A stretch of 64,000 bases of DNA from JABCYV01 sp035512155 (GTDB lineage: Bacteria > Acidobacteriota > Terriglobia > Terriglobales > Acidobacteriaceae): contig DATKEN010000112.1 in assembly GCA_035512155.1 (NCBI GenBank), positions 1-64,000 on the forward strand, given 5' to 3'. The translations under genes were made by a program, and so were the position numbers. Shown here in pieces: positions 54,265-62,994 of the stretch. A model generated the notes under the pieces. It had not been told where the DNA came from. It worked only from the letters and a program-made list of their open reading frames with translations, and made no database searches. Positions within the stretch are counted from its first letter, which is position 1; each line of letters opens with the position of its first letter.

Positions 54265-54293
54265 TTGTTGCTGCTTTCTCGTTCCTATCAATT

Positions 54294-54331
54294 GCGCGAA
54301 GCGCGACAGCTGCGGAGTCGAAGGATGACAG
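54294..54331. repeat. partial copy of dispersed repeat family B
   Basis: The bases GCGCGAAGCGCGACAGCTG followed by CGGAGTCGAAGGATGACAG resemble the inverted complement of the element at 20998-21059; the shared block CGGAGTCGAAGGAT is exact. It lies between convergent genes. Confidence 0.55.
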
Positions 54332-54341
54332 AGGCGGAAGG

Positions 54342-54962
54342 CTATGCCGGGACGTGCATTCGCCACGCCACATAGCCTAATGCCTCCCGAAGCACGGCCC
54401 AAGCCCGCTGCCACTCAGCCCGCGGACGTGAGTCAGGACGCGGAGCAACGAAAACCTGCACTCCTTCGTGTTCCAGCAACTTGCGGATGCGGAACACGTG
54501 ATACTCGTCGCTGACGGCGACGCAACTGTGCATGTGGTTGGTTCGCATGATTACTGCAACCCTTTGCGCCGATTGGGCGGTATCGGAGCCTTGGGTCTCG
54601 GCAATAAGGCTGGCCTCGGGGATTCCACGATGCATCAGATATTCGTGACCCACGCCACCTTCGCTGAAACTAGGATCGGCCGCAGCGCCGCCTGTGGTTA
54701 TGACGACGGGGGCAATGCCTCGGTGGAAGAGTTCAAAGGCATGGTCCAGGCGGGCCCGGTAGACAGGGGAAGGCCGTCCCGAATACTCCGCGGCGCCGAA
54801 GACGACGATGGCATCCGCATGATGGAGTTCCTGCAGCGAGGCTTGATGAACAACCTGGACACAGATTGCGCCGACCCAGGCCACTGAAGCCGCTGCAACC
54901 AGAGCCAGCAGCCACAACCACCAGTGGCTCCGCCGACGCCGGTTGGCCGCTGCGTCATTCAT
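54342..54962 (-). CDS. YdcF/SanA-like DUF218 membrane protein
   Basis: This 206-residue protein has one membrane helix (WWLWLLALVAAASVAWVGAI) and a periplasmic DUF218 domain: DAIVVFGAAEYSGRPSPVYR, VVITTGGAAADPSFSEG, and MRTNHMHSCVAVSDEYHVFR. The family includes SanA and ElyC, which affect envelope integrity; the reaction is not established. Its ATG overlaps the tsaC/sua5 stop by four bases, so it is co-transcribed. Confidence 0.88.
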   Translation of the reverse strand: MNDAAANRRRRSHWWLWLLALVAAASVAWVGAICVQVVHQASLQELHHADAIVVFGAAEYSGRPSPVYRARLDHAFELFHRGIAPVVITTGGAAADPSFSEGGVGHEYLMHRGIPEASLIAETQGSDTAQSAQRVAVIMRTNHMHSCVAVSDEYHVFRIRKLLEHEGVQVFVAPRPDSRPRAEWQRAWAVLREALGYVAWRMHVPA

Positions 54963-55606
54963 CCTTGAGCGAAGAACTCGGAAATCTCCTGAGACGAGAT
55001 TGCGCCCTCCCGCAGAATACGCCAGCGTGCGTCTTCATCGGTGAGATCGACGATAGTCGACGGCACTTCGCGCGGGGACGTACCGCCATCCACGATGATC
55101 GAGATGCGGTCCTTGAGCTGGTCGCGCACTGCCAACGCGGTGGTGCACTCCGCTTCCCCGCTCAGATTAGCGGAGGTCGCAGTGATGGGAATCTGCGCGG
55201 CCTGCACCACGGCCAGCGGTATCCTGGAGTTGGGAATACGCAACGCGACGTTGCCGGTATTGGCTGTAACTTTCAGGGGCAGTCTCGAGGAAGCCTTCAC
55301 AATGATGGTCAGTGGGCCAGGCCAGAATTTGCGAGCGAGGGCTTCAAATTCTTCTGGCAAAGGCCGCGCCATTTCTTCCGCCTGCTCCACACTCTCAATG
55401 AGCAGCGAAAGCGGCTTGTGGCGGGAACGGGACTTAATCTCATACACGCGATCGACGGCGCGCAAATTAAAAGGATCGGCGGCCAAGCCATAAAAGGTGT
55501 CGGTCGGCATGCCCAGCACTTCGCCGGCGCGAATCTGGTCAGCCGCATAGCGGATGAGTGACGCTTCGGGTTTATCGTTACTGATCTTGAGAATTTCAGC
55601 GCGCAC
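54959..55606 (-). CDS. L-threonylcarbamoyladenylate synthase (Sua5/YrdC/TsaC)
   Basis: The enzyme makes threonylcarbamoyl-AMP from threonine, bicarbonate and ATP, the first step of tRNA t6A37 synthesis. The 215-residue protein is a YrdC domain: AGEVLGMPTDTFYGLAADPF, RHKPLSLLI, FWPGPLTIIVKASSRLP, NVALRIPNSRIPL, ITATSANLSGEAE and the end VPSTIVDLTD. Its length is that of the single-domain form. The start is GTG 55606, with GGAAGGGA upstream. Confidence 0.93.
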   Translation of the reverse strand: MRAEILKISNDKPEASLIRYAADQIRAGEVLGMPTDTFYGLAADPFNLRAVDRVYEIKSRSRHKPLSLLIESVEQAEEMARPLPEEFEALARKFWPGPLTIIVKASSRLPLKVTANTGNVALRIPNSRIPLAVVQAAQIPITATSANLSGEAECTTALAVRDQLKDRISIIVDGGTSPREVPSTIVDLTDEDARWRILREGAISSQEISEFFAQG

Positions 55607-55714
55607 TACACATCCCTTCCCCGAGCGTGTCCTGAAATCGCGAAAGCTAACATAACATGAGGAAGCGCTGCAAGCCGAGAGGAACGCGTATCATCTCACC
55701 GAGCCGGCATTTCC

Positions 55715-56593
55715 GTGAAAAACACCCCCACCCCTAACGATCAGGCGGTTCAAAGCCGATTGCGCCGCATCGATGGCCGGCACAATGCGCTGGTGAAGGA
55801 ACTCCGGCAGGCTTTCGCCCGTGGCGAGTTGACCGAAGACGGCTATTGCGCAGTCGAGGGCTTGCACATTCTGGAAGAAGCCATCCGTAGCGGGCTGAAG
55901 TTTCGCGCGGTGTTTTTCAGTAGCTCTGCAGCCGCGAAGGCCGAGAGACTGCTGCCACAGCTCGGCGCTCACGTAGAAACTGTAATCCTGCCCGACCGGC
56001 TGTTCGCCAGTGCCGTTCCGAGTGAGGCCCCCCAAGGCGTCGCGGCTTTGGTGCGTTGGAAAGAAGTCTCGCTGGACGTTGTCCTGGCCAAAGCTCAGGC
56101 GGAACCGCTGCTGGCGATTGCCGGGGTTCAGGATCCGGGGAATTTAGGGACGATTCTGCGCTCGGCAGAAGCTTTCGGGGCAGCGGGCGCGCTTCTAGGG
56201 GAAGGCACGGTCAGCCCATTTAATCCTAAAGTGGTACGTGCTTCGGCTGGATCAGTCTTCCGTCTTCCTACGGTACGGGCCAAACTTGCGGCTGCAATTG
56301 CCAGCATGAGGAAACAAGGGCTGCGTTTGATTGCGACCTCTTCACACAAAGGCACACCCTTGCCTGAGGCTAACCTTGGTGGTTCGCTGGTCGTATTCAT
56401 CGGAAGTGAAGGCGCAGGGTTGCCACGAGACTTGATCTCCGAGATGGATGAAGTAGTGGCGATCCCGCACTCTCCAAAAGTGGAATCGCTGAATGCCGGC
56501 GTGGCGGCTAGCATCGTGCTGTATGAGATATCCCGGCAAAAAGCAATGACCACAAAGGGCACGAAGGTACGCGAAGGAAGCCAACAAAATTGA
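55715..56593 (+). CDS. SpoU/TrmH-family RNA 2'-O-methyltransferase
   Basis: This 292-residue protein has an N-terminal substrate-binding domain (RHNALVKELRQAFARGELTE, CAVEGLHILEEA) and the knotted SPOUT domain: LAIAGVQDPGNLGTILRSAE, VVFIGSEGAGLPRDLISEMD and IPHSPKVESLNAGVAASIVL, the three SpoU motifs. The last 15 residues (MTTKGTKVREGSQQN) are encoded by a dispersed repeat that begins at 56549, so the natural tail has been replaced or extended by it. The rRNA target is unknown. The start is GTG 55715. Confidence 0.92.
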   Translation: MKNTPTPNDQAVQSRLRRIDGRHNALVKELRQAFARGELTEDGYCAVEGLHILEEAIRSGLKFRAVFFSSSAAAKAERLLPQLGAHVETVILPDRLFASAVPSEAPQGVAALVRWKEVSLDVVLAKAQAEPLLAIAGVQDPGNLGTILRSAEAFGAAGALLGEGTVSPFNPKVVRASAGSVFRLPTVRAKLAAAIASMRKQGLRLIATSSHKGTPLPEANLGGSLVVFIGSEGAGLPRDLISEMDEVVAIPHSPKVESLNAGVAASIVLYEISRQKAMTTKGTKVREGSQQN

Positions 56594-56642
56594 AGGCGAG
56601 CGCGCTACGGTTTCCTTCGTGAAACCTTGCGCACTTCGTGGT
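56549..56642. repeat. dispersed repeat family A, entering the SpoU gene
   Basis: A 94-base imperfect palindrome runs from ACCACAAAGGGCACGAAGG to CACTTCGTGGT. It matches the ends and central parts of the copy at 22902-22972. The first 45 bases lie inside the methyltransferase gene. Confidence 0.7.
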
Positions 56643-56674
56643 GAGCTCTTTCACGGGAGCTCGTACGCCCCATA

Positions 56675-58057
56675 ATGAGCTTGTTTCAGAACATGCCGAG
56701 CCGTGACGATCCAGCCGATCGTACTCGTCCGCTCGCCGACCGCATGCGCCCACGCACGCTCGATGAATTCGTCGGGCAGGAACATCTGATCGGCCCTGGA
56801 AAGCCACTGCGTACGCAGATCGAGCGTGATGATACGGGTTCGCTGATTTTTTGGGGACCACCGGGCACGGGCAAGACCACGCTGGCCCAGATCATTGCGC
56901 GCATGACGAAGGCGGAGTTTATCGAGTTCTCTGCCGTACTGGTTGGAATCAAGGAAATCAAGCAAGTGATGGCCGATGCAGAGCGTGCGAAACAATATGG
57001 CACGCGCACCATTGTTTTCATCGACGAAATCCATCGCTTCAACAAGGCGCAGCAGGATGCCTTTCTCCCCCACGTAGAAAAGGGCAACATCCGGCTGATC
57101 GGCGCCACTACCGAGAATCCTTCGTTTGAAATCATCTCAGCGCTGCTTTCGCGTAGCCGCGTCTACGTCCTTAAGCCGCTAACTGAGGATCAAATCGTCC
57201 TGCTGCTCAAGCGCGCGCTCGCCGATGAAGAACGTGGTCTAGGAGCCATGAAGTTGCGTGCCTCAGAGGAAGTCCTCCGGAAGATTGCGTCCTACTCGAG
57301 CGGTGATGCCCGCAGCGCCTACAACGTACTGGAAGTCGCCGCCACCCTAGCCAGAGGACGTGCAGGCAAGGAAGTGGGCGCGGAAATTACCGATGAACTT
57401 ATCCAGGATGCTTTGCAGAGGCGCGTCCTGCTATACGACAAGGCTGGCGAGGAGCATTACAACCTCATCTCGGCGCTGCACAAATCGGTCCGCAACAGTG
57501 ATCCCGACGCTGCGCTCTACTGGCTGGGCCGCATGCTTGAAGCAGGTGAAGATCCCCTCTACATTGCACGGCGGGTGGTGCGAATGGCGGTGGAGGACAT
57601 TGGACTAGCTGATCCGGGCGCGCTCTCGCTCTGCATGGCAGCACGCGACGCGGTGGACTTCATCGGCATGCCCGAGGGGAATCTCGCGCTAGCACAAGCA
57701 GCCGTCTATCTTGCGTTGGCGCCCAAATCGAACGCCCTGTATACCGCATACTCCGCGGTGCAACAGGATGTGGAACAAACCGCGGCTGAGCCAGTTCCAT
57801 TGCATTTGCGCAATGCGCCTACGGGATTGATGAAAGGCCTGGGTTACGGTCAGGGATACCAGTACGCCCACGACGTCGAAGGCAAGATCGCTGACATGCA
57901 GTGTTTGCCCGACAATCTTCGTGACCGTGTCTATTATCGCCCCACCGACGAAGGTGTAGAGAAGCGGATGCGGGAGCGGCTAGTGGACATCAGACGTAGG
58001 CGATCCCAGGCTGAGAAGGGCGCTGCAGGGAGCCCGAAAACAGAATCTCAGGCGTAG
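56675..58057 (+). CDS. rarA: replication-associated recombination protein RarA (MgsA)
   Basis: RarA is a clamp-loader-like AAA+ ATPase acting at stalled replication forks. The 460-residue protein has ADRMRPRTLDEFVGQEHLIG, Walker A GPPGTGKTTLAQIIAR, Walker B TIVFIDEIHRFNKAQQD, sensor 1 ATTENPSFEI and the C-terminal domain with SALHKSVRNSDPDAALYWLG and GMPEGNLALAQAAVYLALAP. The end is a short polar tail. The ATG has no clear ribosome site, but the N-terminus matches the family. Confidence 0.95.
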   Translation: MSLFQNMPSRDDPADRTRPLADRMRPRTLDEFVGQEHLIGPGKPLRTQIERDDTGSLIFWGPPGTGKTTLAQIIARMTKAEFIEFSAVLVGIKEIKQVMADAERAKQYGTRTIVFIDEIHRFNKAQQDAFLPHVEKGNIRLIGATTENPSFEIISALLSRSRVYVLKPLTEDQIVLLLKRALADEERGLGAMKLRASEEVLRKIASYSSGDARSAYNVLEVAATLARGRAGKEVGAEITDELIQDALQRRVLLYDKAGEEHYNLISALHKSVRNSDPDAALYWLGRMLEAGEDPLYIARRVVRMAVEDIGLADPGALSLCMAARDAVDFIGMPEGNLALAQAAVYLALAPKSNALYTAYSAVQQDVEQTAAEPVPLHLRNAPTGLMKGLGYGQGYQYAHDVEGKIADMQCLPDNLRDRVYYRPTDEGVEKRMRERLVDIRRRRSQAEKGAAGSPKTESQA

Positions 58058-58075
58058 GGCTACGCATCCAATGAG

Positions 58076-59377
58076 ATGCCTACCGTTTGTATCTCCAAGG
58101 AGGGCTTGCCCGTGGCGACTAGCCCGCGAATGACTGATTCCGTCAGCGTCAGCCAACTGCACGTTGAGCAAGTAGAAGACCTGCTGAAATTGCAGAAGGC
58201 GGCGCAAAAGATCACCTCGATCCTTGACCTGGATCAACTCATCGACAAGGTAGTAACCGATATAGCGCGTTCCTTCGGATGCCTGGAAGCTCAAATTTAT
58301 CTGCACGAAGAAGAGCGCGGGGAGCTGGTCATCGCGGGATCCTGCGGGTGCAGCGTCCACGGCAAAGGGCAGCGTCTCAAGGTCGGCACGGAAGGCATGG
58401 TCGGCTACGTGGCCGCCACCGGCCAGATGCGCTACGCTCCCGACGTGCGCAAGGATCAGTATTACATCGCCTGCGAGGCGTCCACGCTTTCGGAGGCAGC
58501 CATCCCCCTACACGTCGACGGTCGACTGGTGGGAGTCTTTACTGCGTCGCATCCGGAACTCGATGCGTTTCCCGTTGAACAGTTGAGGCTTCTGGAAGCA
58601 CTATGCGGTCACGTTGCGGTGGCGGTTCAGAATGCACAGCTGTTCCAGCAGGAGCGGCGCGAGCGCGAAAGGATGAGCCGCGAGGCACACGAAGCACGCG
58701 CCATCCAGCAGGCTCTGCTTCCCAAGAGTTCGCCTTATGTCCCGGGCTTTGCGATCTCCGGCCTCTCAGTTCCCGCGGGAGCCGTGGGCGGCGACTGGTA
58801 TGACTTTATTGCACTCGACGACGGTCGCTGGGGACTGGTGCTGGCCGATGTCTCGGGCAAAGGCACAGCCGCTGCGCTATTGATGTCGGCCACTCGTGGA
58901 ATGCTGCGTTCGCTGGCTGAAACTAACTATGGTCCCGGCGAAGTGCTGACGCGTCTGAATCGCCTGCTGGTTGAGGATTTTCCTCACGGCAAGTACGTGA
59001 CCATGATTTATGGGGTTTTGGATCCCGCGAGCCGGATTTTGACCTTCTCGAATGCGGGGCATTTGTTGCCCTTGCTGGTGGTTGACGGCCAGAAAGTGCA
59101 ATGCCCAAACACTGACAGAGGAATGCCCCTCGGCCTGGGGTTTGGCAGCTTCTCTGAAGTTGAGGTGCCGCTACCCGAGGGCTCGCGATTAGTGTTCTAT
59201 AGCGACGGCATTACCGAGGCGGAGAATATCAAGCAAGAAGAATATGGCCGCCTGCGCCTTGAAGCCCACGTCATGCAACCTGATGCGTGCCCGGAAACCG
59301 TTCTTCAAGACGTGCGCTCATTTGTCAACGGCGCCCGCCTGAGGGACGACGCCACCGTGATTTTCGTCAAAGCCTGA
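58076..59377 (+). CDS. GAF-domain SpoIIE/RsbU-type protein phosphatase
   Basis: This 433-residue protein has a GAF domain (about 50-190; QKITSILDLDQLIDKVVTDI, GTEGMVGYVAATGQMRYAPD), a short helical linker and a PP2C-like SpoIIE domain (about 220-432) with VGGDWYDFIALDDGRWGLVL, ADVSGKGTAAALLMSATRG, FSNAGHLLPLLVV and LVFYSDGITEAENIKQEEYG. Such enzymes usually dephosphorylate an anti-sigma antagonist, but none is adjacent. It follows rarA after 18 bases. Confidence 0.93.
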   Translation: MPTVCISKEGLPVATSPRMTDSVSVSQLHVEQVEDLLKLQKAAQKITSILDLDQLIDKVVTDIARSFGCLEAQIYLHEEERGELVIAGSCGCSVHGKGQRLKVGTEGMVGYVAATGQMRYAPDVRKDQYYIACEASTLSEAAIPLHVDGRLVGVFTASHPELDAFPVEQLRLLEALCGHVAVAVQNAQLFQQERRERERMSREAHEARAIQQALLPKSSPYVPGFAISGLSVPAGAVGGDWYDFIALDDGRWGLVLADVSGKGTAAALLMSATRGMLRSLAETNYGPGEVLTRLNRLLVEDFPHGKYVTMIYGVLDPASRILTFSNAGHLLPLLVVDGQKVQCPNTDRGMPLGLGFGSFSEVEVPLPEGSRLVFYSDGITEAENIKQEEYGRLRLEAHVMQPDACPETVLQDVRSFVNGARLRDDATVIFVKA

Positions 59378-59393
59378 ATTATTCCGACCGGGA

Positions 59394-59813
59394 CTATCCG
59401 AAGCGGGCGTGGTGCTCTTGCAGGATGCAGCGGTCCATGATGACGAAGATGCCTGCGCGGCGCGCCTTCTCCGCCGCCTTCTCGTTGATGACCTGCTCCT
59501 GCATCCAGACAGCTGGAACCTTCAGTTGGATCGCCAGGTCCACGATTTCTTCCACATACTCGGGGCGGCGGAAAATATTTACGATGTCAATCTTCTCCGG
59601 GACATCCAGCAACGAACCGTAGGACTTCTCCCCCAATGCCCCATGTATCTTAGGATTCACTGGGATAATTCTGTAGCCTTGGGTTTGCATGTACGCCGCC
59701 ACTCCATGGCTGGGACGCAGCGGACTATTGGAGAGTCCCACCACTGCGATGGTTTTAGCGCGTTTCAGCAGGTCCGCGATCGGGTCCGCTTGCGGAAGTG
59801 AAGACATGACCAA
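59394..59813 (-). CDS. CoA-binding protein (YccU-like)
   Basis: This 139-residue Rossmann-fold protein has IAVVGLSNSPLRPSHGVAAY, YRIIPVNPKIHGALGEKSY and VPAVWMQEQVINEKAAEKAR, as in the CoA_binding_2 family (YccU). It may bind CoA or another nucleotide; its role is not known. It is convergent with the phosphatase gene. Confidence 0.92.
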   Translation of the reverse strand: MVMSSLPQADPIADLLKRAKTIAVVGLSNSPLRPSHGVAAYMQTQGYRIIPVNPKIHGALGEKSYGSLLDVPEKIDIVNIFRRPEYVEEIVDLAIQLKVPAVWMQEQVINEKAAEKARRAGIFVIMDRCILQEHHARFG

Positions 59814-59875
59814 AACATTGTAGCGACGCGATGATGGAGAAGCCAGCTATCAGGCCAGGCTCAGCCCGGCATCAA

Positions 59876-61168
59876 TCAGTCTTTCTTGTTGGCGCTTAGT
59901 TTCTGCTTGAACATCTTGGTGGCCAGCTTGCGAACCGTCTCCGAGACTTCTTTGTTGCCGGACAAGTGACGCAGATCTTGCGTCAGCAGATGCTTGACCA
60001 AGCCCAGGGAGACATCCAACGGCGTACGCGGGTTGAATACCAGGTTGCGCACGATGCCATAGTGCTTGACGAATCGGCGCTTCATTGGGATGCCGCGAAG
60101 CACAGCCTCCAGCACGTTCTTCTGACTGGCAAACCGTTCGACTTCGCTATCACTGAGCTTGGGCGACTCCAGCACCGCCAAGGCCACCACTTTGGTTCCG
60201 TCACGGATGAGCAAAGATCGCTCCTCCTTGTTGCCCTTCATGGCCAACTGAATGCGGCCCTTGATGTCCAACTTGGCAATTTTCTGGAGTGCGCTGCCCC
60301 GCTCATGTCCGGCGCCAAGGAAAGATTTCTTGACCGCGGCCGTCCTCTTCGGGGCTGCCGCCTTTTCAGGCACGGGAGCAGCTGTGGTTTCGGGCTCAAC
60401 GGCGGTCTCAGTGGGCTGCTCTTCTGCACCGGGCACGAACTCGTCCGCACCGGGCACAAAGTCATCGTAAAAGCCGCCAATCGGCTGGAATGGTTTCTCT
60501 GCCTCCTCTGAGATTTCACTCGCATGGTCGCTGAGGTAAGCGAGCAGTCCTTCATCCGGGGTGTCATCTGGCTCGGGGGTTTCCGCTGCTGGTGGGGCTT
60601 CTGCGAGGGCTTCGCGGGTCTCCGTGACAGGATACGACCGTGCGATTGGAGGAACGGTGGCCGGAGTCTCTGCGGCCGGAATCGAAACCTTAGACGCGAT
60701 GGACGCAAGTTGAGTTTCAATTCTTGCGGACTGGGTTCCGCTGACATTTGAATTTGAGCTTAACGAATGCAGAATTTCAGCGGAACGGCTTACGCGTCCG
60801 CTGTTCAGCATCGCTTCCACCGCCTCGCGCGGTCCAGTTGCTGCGAGTTCGATCAACGACCCTTCGCCTAGGGCTGGGTTATCAAGCAGCGCCGGGAGCA
60901 GCGGTGGGCGCAGGTTCTGCACAGAAATCATGTAATCCAGGACTTCTTTGGGAGTGTGCGGATCAGCGGCCGCAGCTCGTGATAATGCCTCGTCCCAGCC
61001 CGCCAGAGTAAGCTTGGCCTGTTCAGCGAAGACTTTATTGTGATTCGCGAGATACACCAGAATTTCGATCATCTCGCCAGCGGGAACGGAGAGGGATCCT
61101 TTGGCGCCCGCCTGCATAAGGTTGGAAGGCAAAGCCGATGCACGGATGAGATCGATCATCCGCGCCAT
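59876..61168 (-). CDS. hypothetical protein with helical repeats and disordered middle
   Basis: I do not recognise this protein (about 430 residues from ATG 61168; ATG 61159 is also possible, and the open frame extends to 61228). The first 150 residues look like helical repeats (ALLDNPALGEGSLIELAATG, PREAVEAMLNSGRVSRSAEI). The middle is Pro/Glu/Ala rich with the near-repeat FVPGADEFVPGAEE. The C-terminal 130 residues are again helical and probably conserved (RIQLAMKGNKEERSLLIRDG, FVKHYGIVRNLVFNPRTPLD), with a Lys-rich end. It is soluble as far as I can see. Confidence 0.7.
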   Translation of the reverse strand: MARMIDLIRASALPSNLMQAGAKGSLSVPAGEMIEILVYLANHNKVFAEQAKLTLAGWDEALSRAAAADPHTPKEVLDYMISVQNLRPPLLPALLDNPALGEGSLIELAATGPREAVEAMLNSGRVSRSAEILHSLSSNSNVSGTQSARIETQLASIASKVSIPAAETPATVPPIARSYPVTETREALAEAPPAAETPEPDDTPDEGLLAYLSDHASEISEEAEKPFQPIGGFYDDFVPGADEFVPGAEEQPTETAVEPETTAAPVPEKAAAPKRTAAVKKSFLGAGHERGSALQKIAKLDIKGRIQLAMKGNKEERSLLIRDGTKVVALAVLESPKLSDSEVERFASQKNVLEAVLRGIPMKRRFVKHYGIVRNLVFNPRTPLDVSLGLVKHLLTQDLRHLSGNKEVSETVRKLATKMFKQKLSANKKD

Positions 61169-61254
61169 GTTGCAAAGATCCCAGTTATGGTCATAACCCG
61201 CCTCGTCGTAGCAGACGCTGCCGAACAAACCGCCTTCGTGCGCTTCTCAAGGCT

Positions 61255-61893
61255 TCAGTGTATTTCGCCGCAAATCCCGGCGGCATTGTCACAACAGGTT
61301 CTTCCTCGTACGGCTTCAATTCCTTCGTTTGCGATCAGCGGAACCATAACCAACCCGGCGATCGGGTCGGCCCACCACCATCCAAAGCTGGCATTGAGAA
61401 CAAGTCCCGCTAGCAGAATCGTGGACAAATAAGCACAGATGTCAGTCTGACGGGAATCGGCCTGCATGGCAGCGCTGTTGATTCCGCTTGCAATCTTGCG
61501 TTTGGCGCGCGCCAGCAGGGGCATGACGATCAACGAGGCGCCGGCCAACAGAATACCCGGCAAACTTCGCCGCGGGGCTTCGCGTCGAAGCAAGGTATTA
61601 ACTCCCTCGAAGCAGACGTAGGCGGCAAGCACCAGGAAGCAGATTCCCACTGCCCGCAGCGCCGTTTTCTCCGCCCGTTCGCGGCTCGGAGCATGGCGAT
61701 CAGCACGTAAGCGCCAGAGCATGACCGCTGCAGAGGATACTTCCACGACAGAATCCAGGCCAAAGCCAATGAGAGCGATGCTACCCGCGACGAACCCAGA
61801 AATCAGTGCGATCAATGCCTCGAGCGAGTTCCAGCCGAGAGTGAAGTACTCCAGGCGAAGTCCGCGCGCGACTATGGCCTCGCGAGTGTTCAT
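61255..61893 (-). CDS. cation-diffusion-facilitator-like transporter, short form
   Basis: This 212-residue membrane protein has about six hydrophobic segments and CDF features: LEALIALISGFVAGSIALIG, FGLDSVVEVSSAAVMLWRLR with the acidic TM2 site, MQADSRQTDICAYLSTILLA and WWWADPIAGLVMVPLIANEG. It lacks the usual C-terminal cytoplasmic domain of about 80 residues and ends with TCCDNAAGICGEIH, which has three Cys. The metal is unknown. Its ATG overlaps the prfB stop by four bases. Confidence 0.85.
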   Translation of the reverse strand: MNTREAIVARGLRLEYFTLGWNSLEALIALISGFVAGSIALIGFGLDSVVEVSSAAVMLWRLRADRHAPSRERAEKTALRAVGICFLVLAAYVCFEGVNTLLRREAPRRSLPGILLAGASLIVMPLLARAKRKIASGINSAAMQADSRQTDICAYLSTILLAGLVLNASFGWWWADPIAGLVMVPLIANEGIEAVRGRTCCDNAAGICGEIH

Positions 61894-62994
61894 GGCTGCT
61901 TCTCCCCACGTCGCATCTGTAAATAAGCCCGAATAAACGGCTGCAAGTCGCCATCAATCACCCGATCCACATCGCCGACCTCAAGCTTGGTTCGATGATC
62001 TTTGATCATGCGGTAAGGCTGAAGCACGTAAGAACGGATCTGCGATCCGAAATCGATGTCAAGCTTCGAATCTTCGATCTTCTTGGTAGCGGCCCGCTTC
62101 TTCTCCAACTCATGCTCGTAGATCTTGGAGCGCAGCATGCTCATGGCGCGGTCTTTATTTTTGTGCTGCGAACGCTCGTTCTGACATGCCGCTACCAGTC
62201 CGGTTGGAATGTGAGTAATGCGGACCGCCGAGTCAGTAGTGTTGACGTGTTGTCCGCCTTTGCCGCTGGAGCGATAGGTATCGATGCGAATGTCCTCCGG
62301 CTTGATTACAACCTCAATGCTGTCGTCAATTTCCGGAGAGACGAACACGCTGGCGAACGAAGTGTGACGACGCTTGGCCTGATCGAAGGGGGAGATGCGC
62401 ACCAACCGATGCACCCCGATTTCGCTGGTCAGCAGGCCGAAGGCGTACTCCCCGTTCACCGCAAAAGTGGCAGACTTCAAGCCGGCTTCTTCCCCCGGCT
62501 GGTAGTCATAGAGGACCGTCTGAAAACCTTGGCGCTCGGCCCATCGCAGATACATTCTCAGCAGCATATCCGCCCAATCCTGCGATTCAGTGCCGCCGGC
62601 GCCCGGATGGATGGTGACTATGGCGTTGCGCGCGTCGTTTTCGCCGGAAAGCAGTGTTTCGGTTTCCAGGCGATCTACAAGTTGGCGCAAAGAATCAATC
62701 TCGCGGCGCAGGTCGGCATCCACGCTCTCCCCTTCGCGAGCCAAATCAAAATACGCGGAGATATCGTTGGCGCGCCGAATCAACTCGGCTTCGGTGGCGA
62801 GCATGTCTTCGAGGCGCTTCTTCTCGCGCATTACTTGCTGAGATTTCTGGGGGTTCGACCAGAGATTCGGCTCGGAAGCCTGCTTCTCAATTTCGGCTAA
62901 TTGCGGACGCAGCTTGCTGGTGTCAAAGGTACTCCCGAAGTTCGTGGACCTTATGCTGCAGCGGCGAATATTCTTTTTCTAATTCTTCGATCAT
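61890..62994 (-). CDS. prfB: peptide chain release factor 2, with programmed +1 frameshift
   Basis: RF2 reads UGA and UAA stop codons. The gene starts at ATG 62994; 23 codons (MIEELEKEYSPLQHKVHELR then EYL) lead to an in-frame TGA at 62925-62923. A +1 shift at CTT-TGA-C continues as DTSKLRPQLAEIEKQASEPN, giving 367 residues, close to E. coli RF2 (365). The codon-recognition SPF is at 201-203 and the catalytic GGQ at 246-248. The start directly follows the lnt stop; the transporter gene overlaps its end. A plain reading frame from 62831 would miss the first 54 residues. Confidence 0.97.
62922..62928 (-). promoter_or_regulatory. prfB: prfB autoregulatory +1 frameshift site
   Basis: On the minus strand the sequence is CGGGAG-TAC-CTT-TGA-C: a purine-rich Shine-Dalgarno-like CGGGAG, then CTT in the P site and UGA followed by C, the weak stop context used in most bacteria. 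When RF2 is scarce, the ribosome slips one base forward and completes RF2. Confidence 0.93.
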
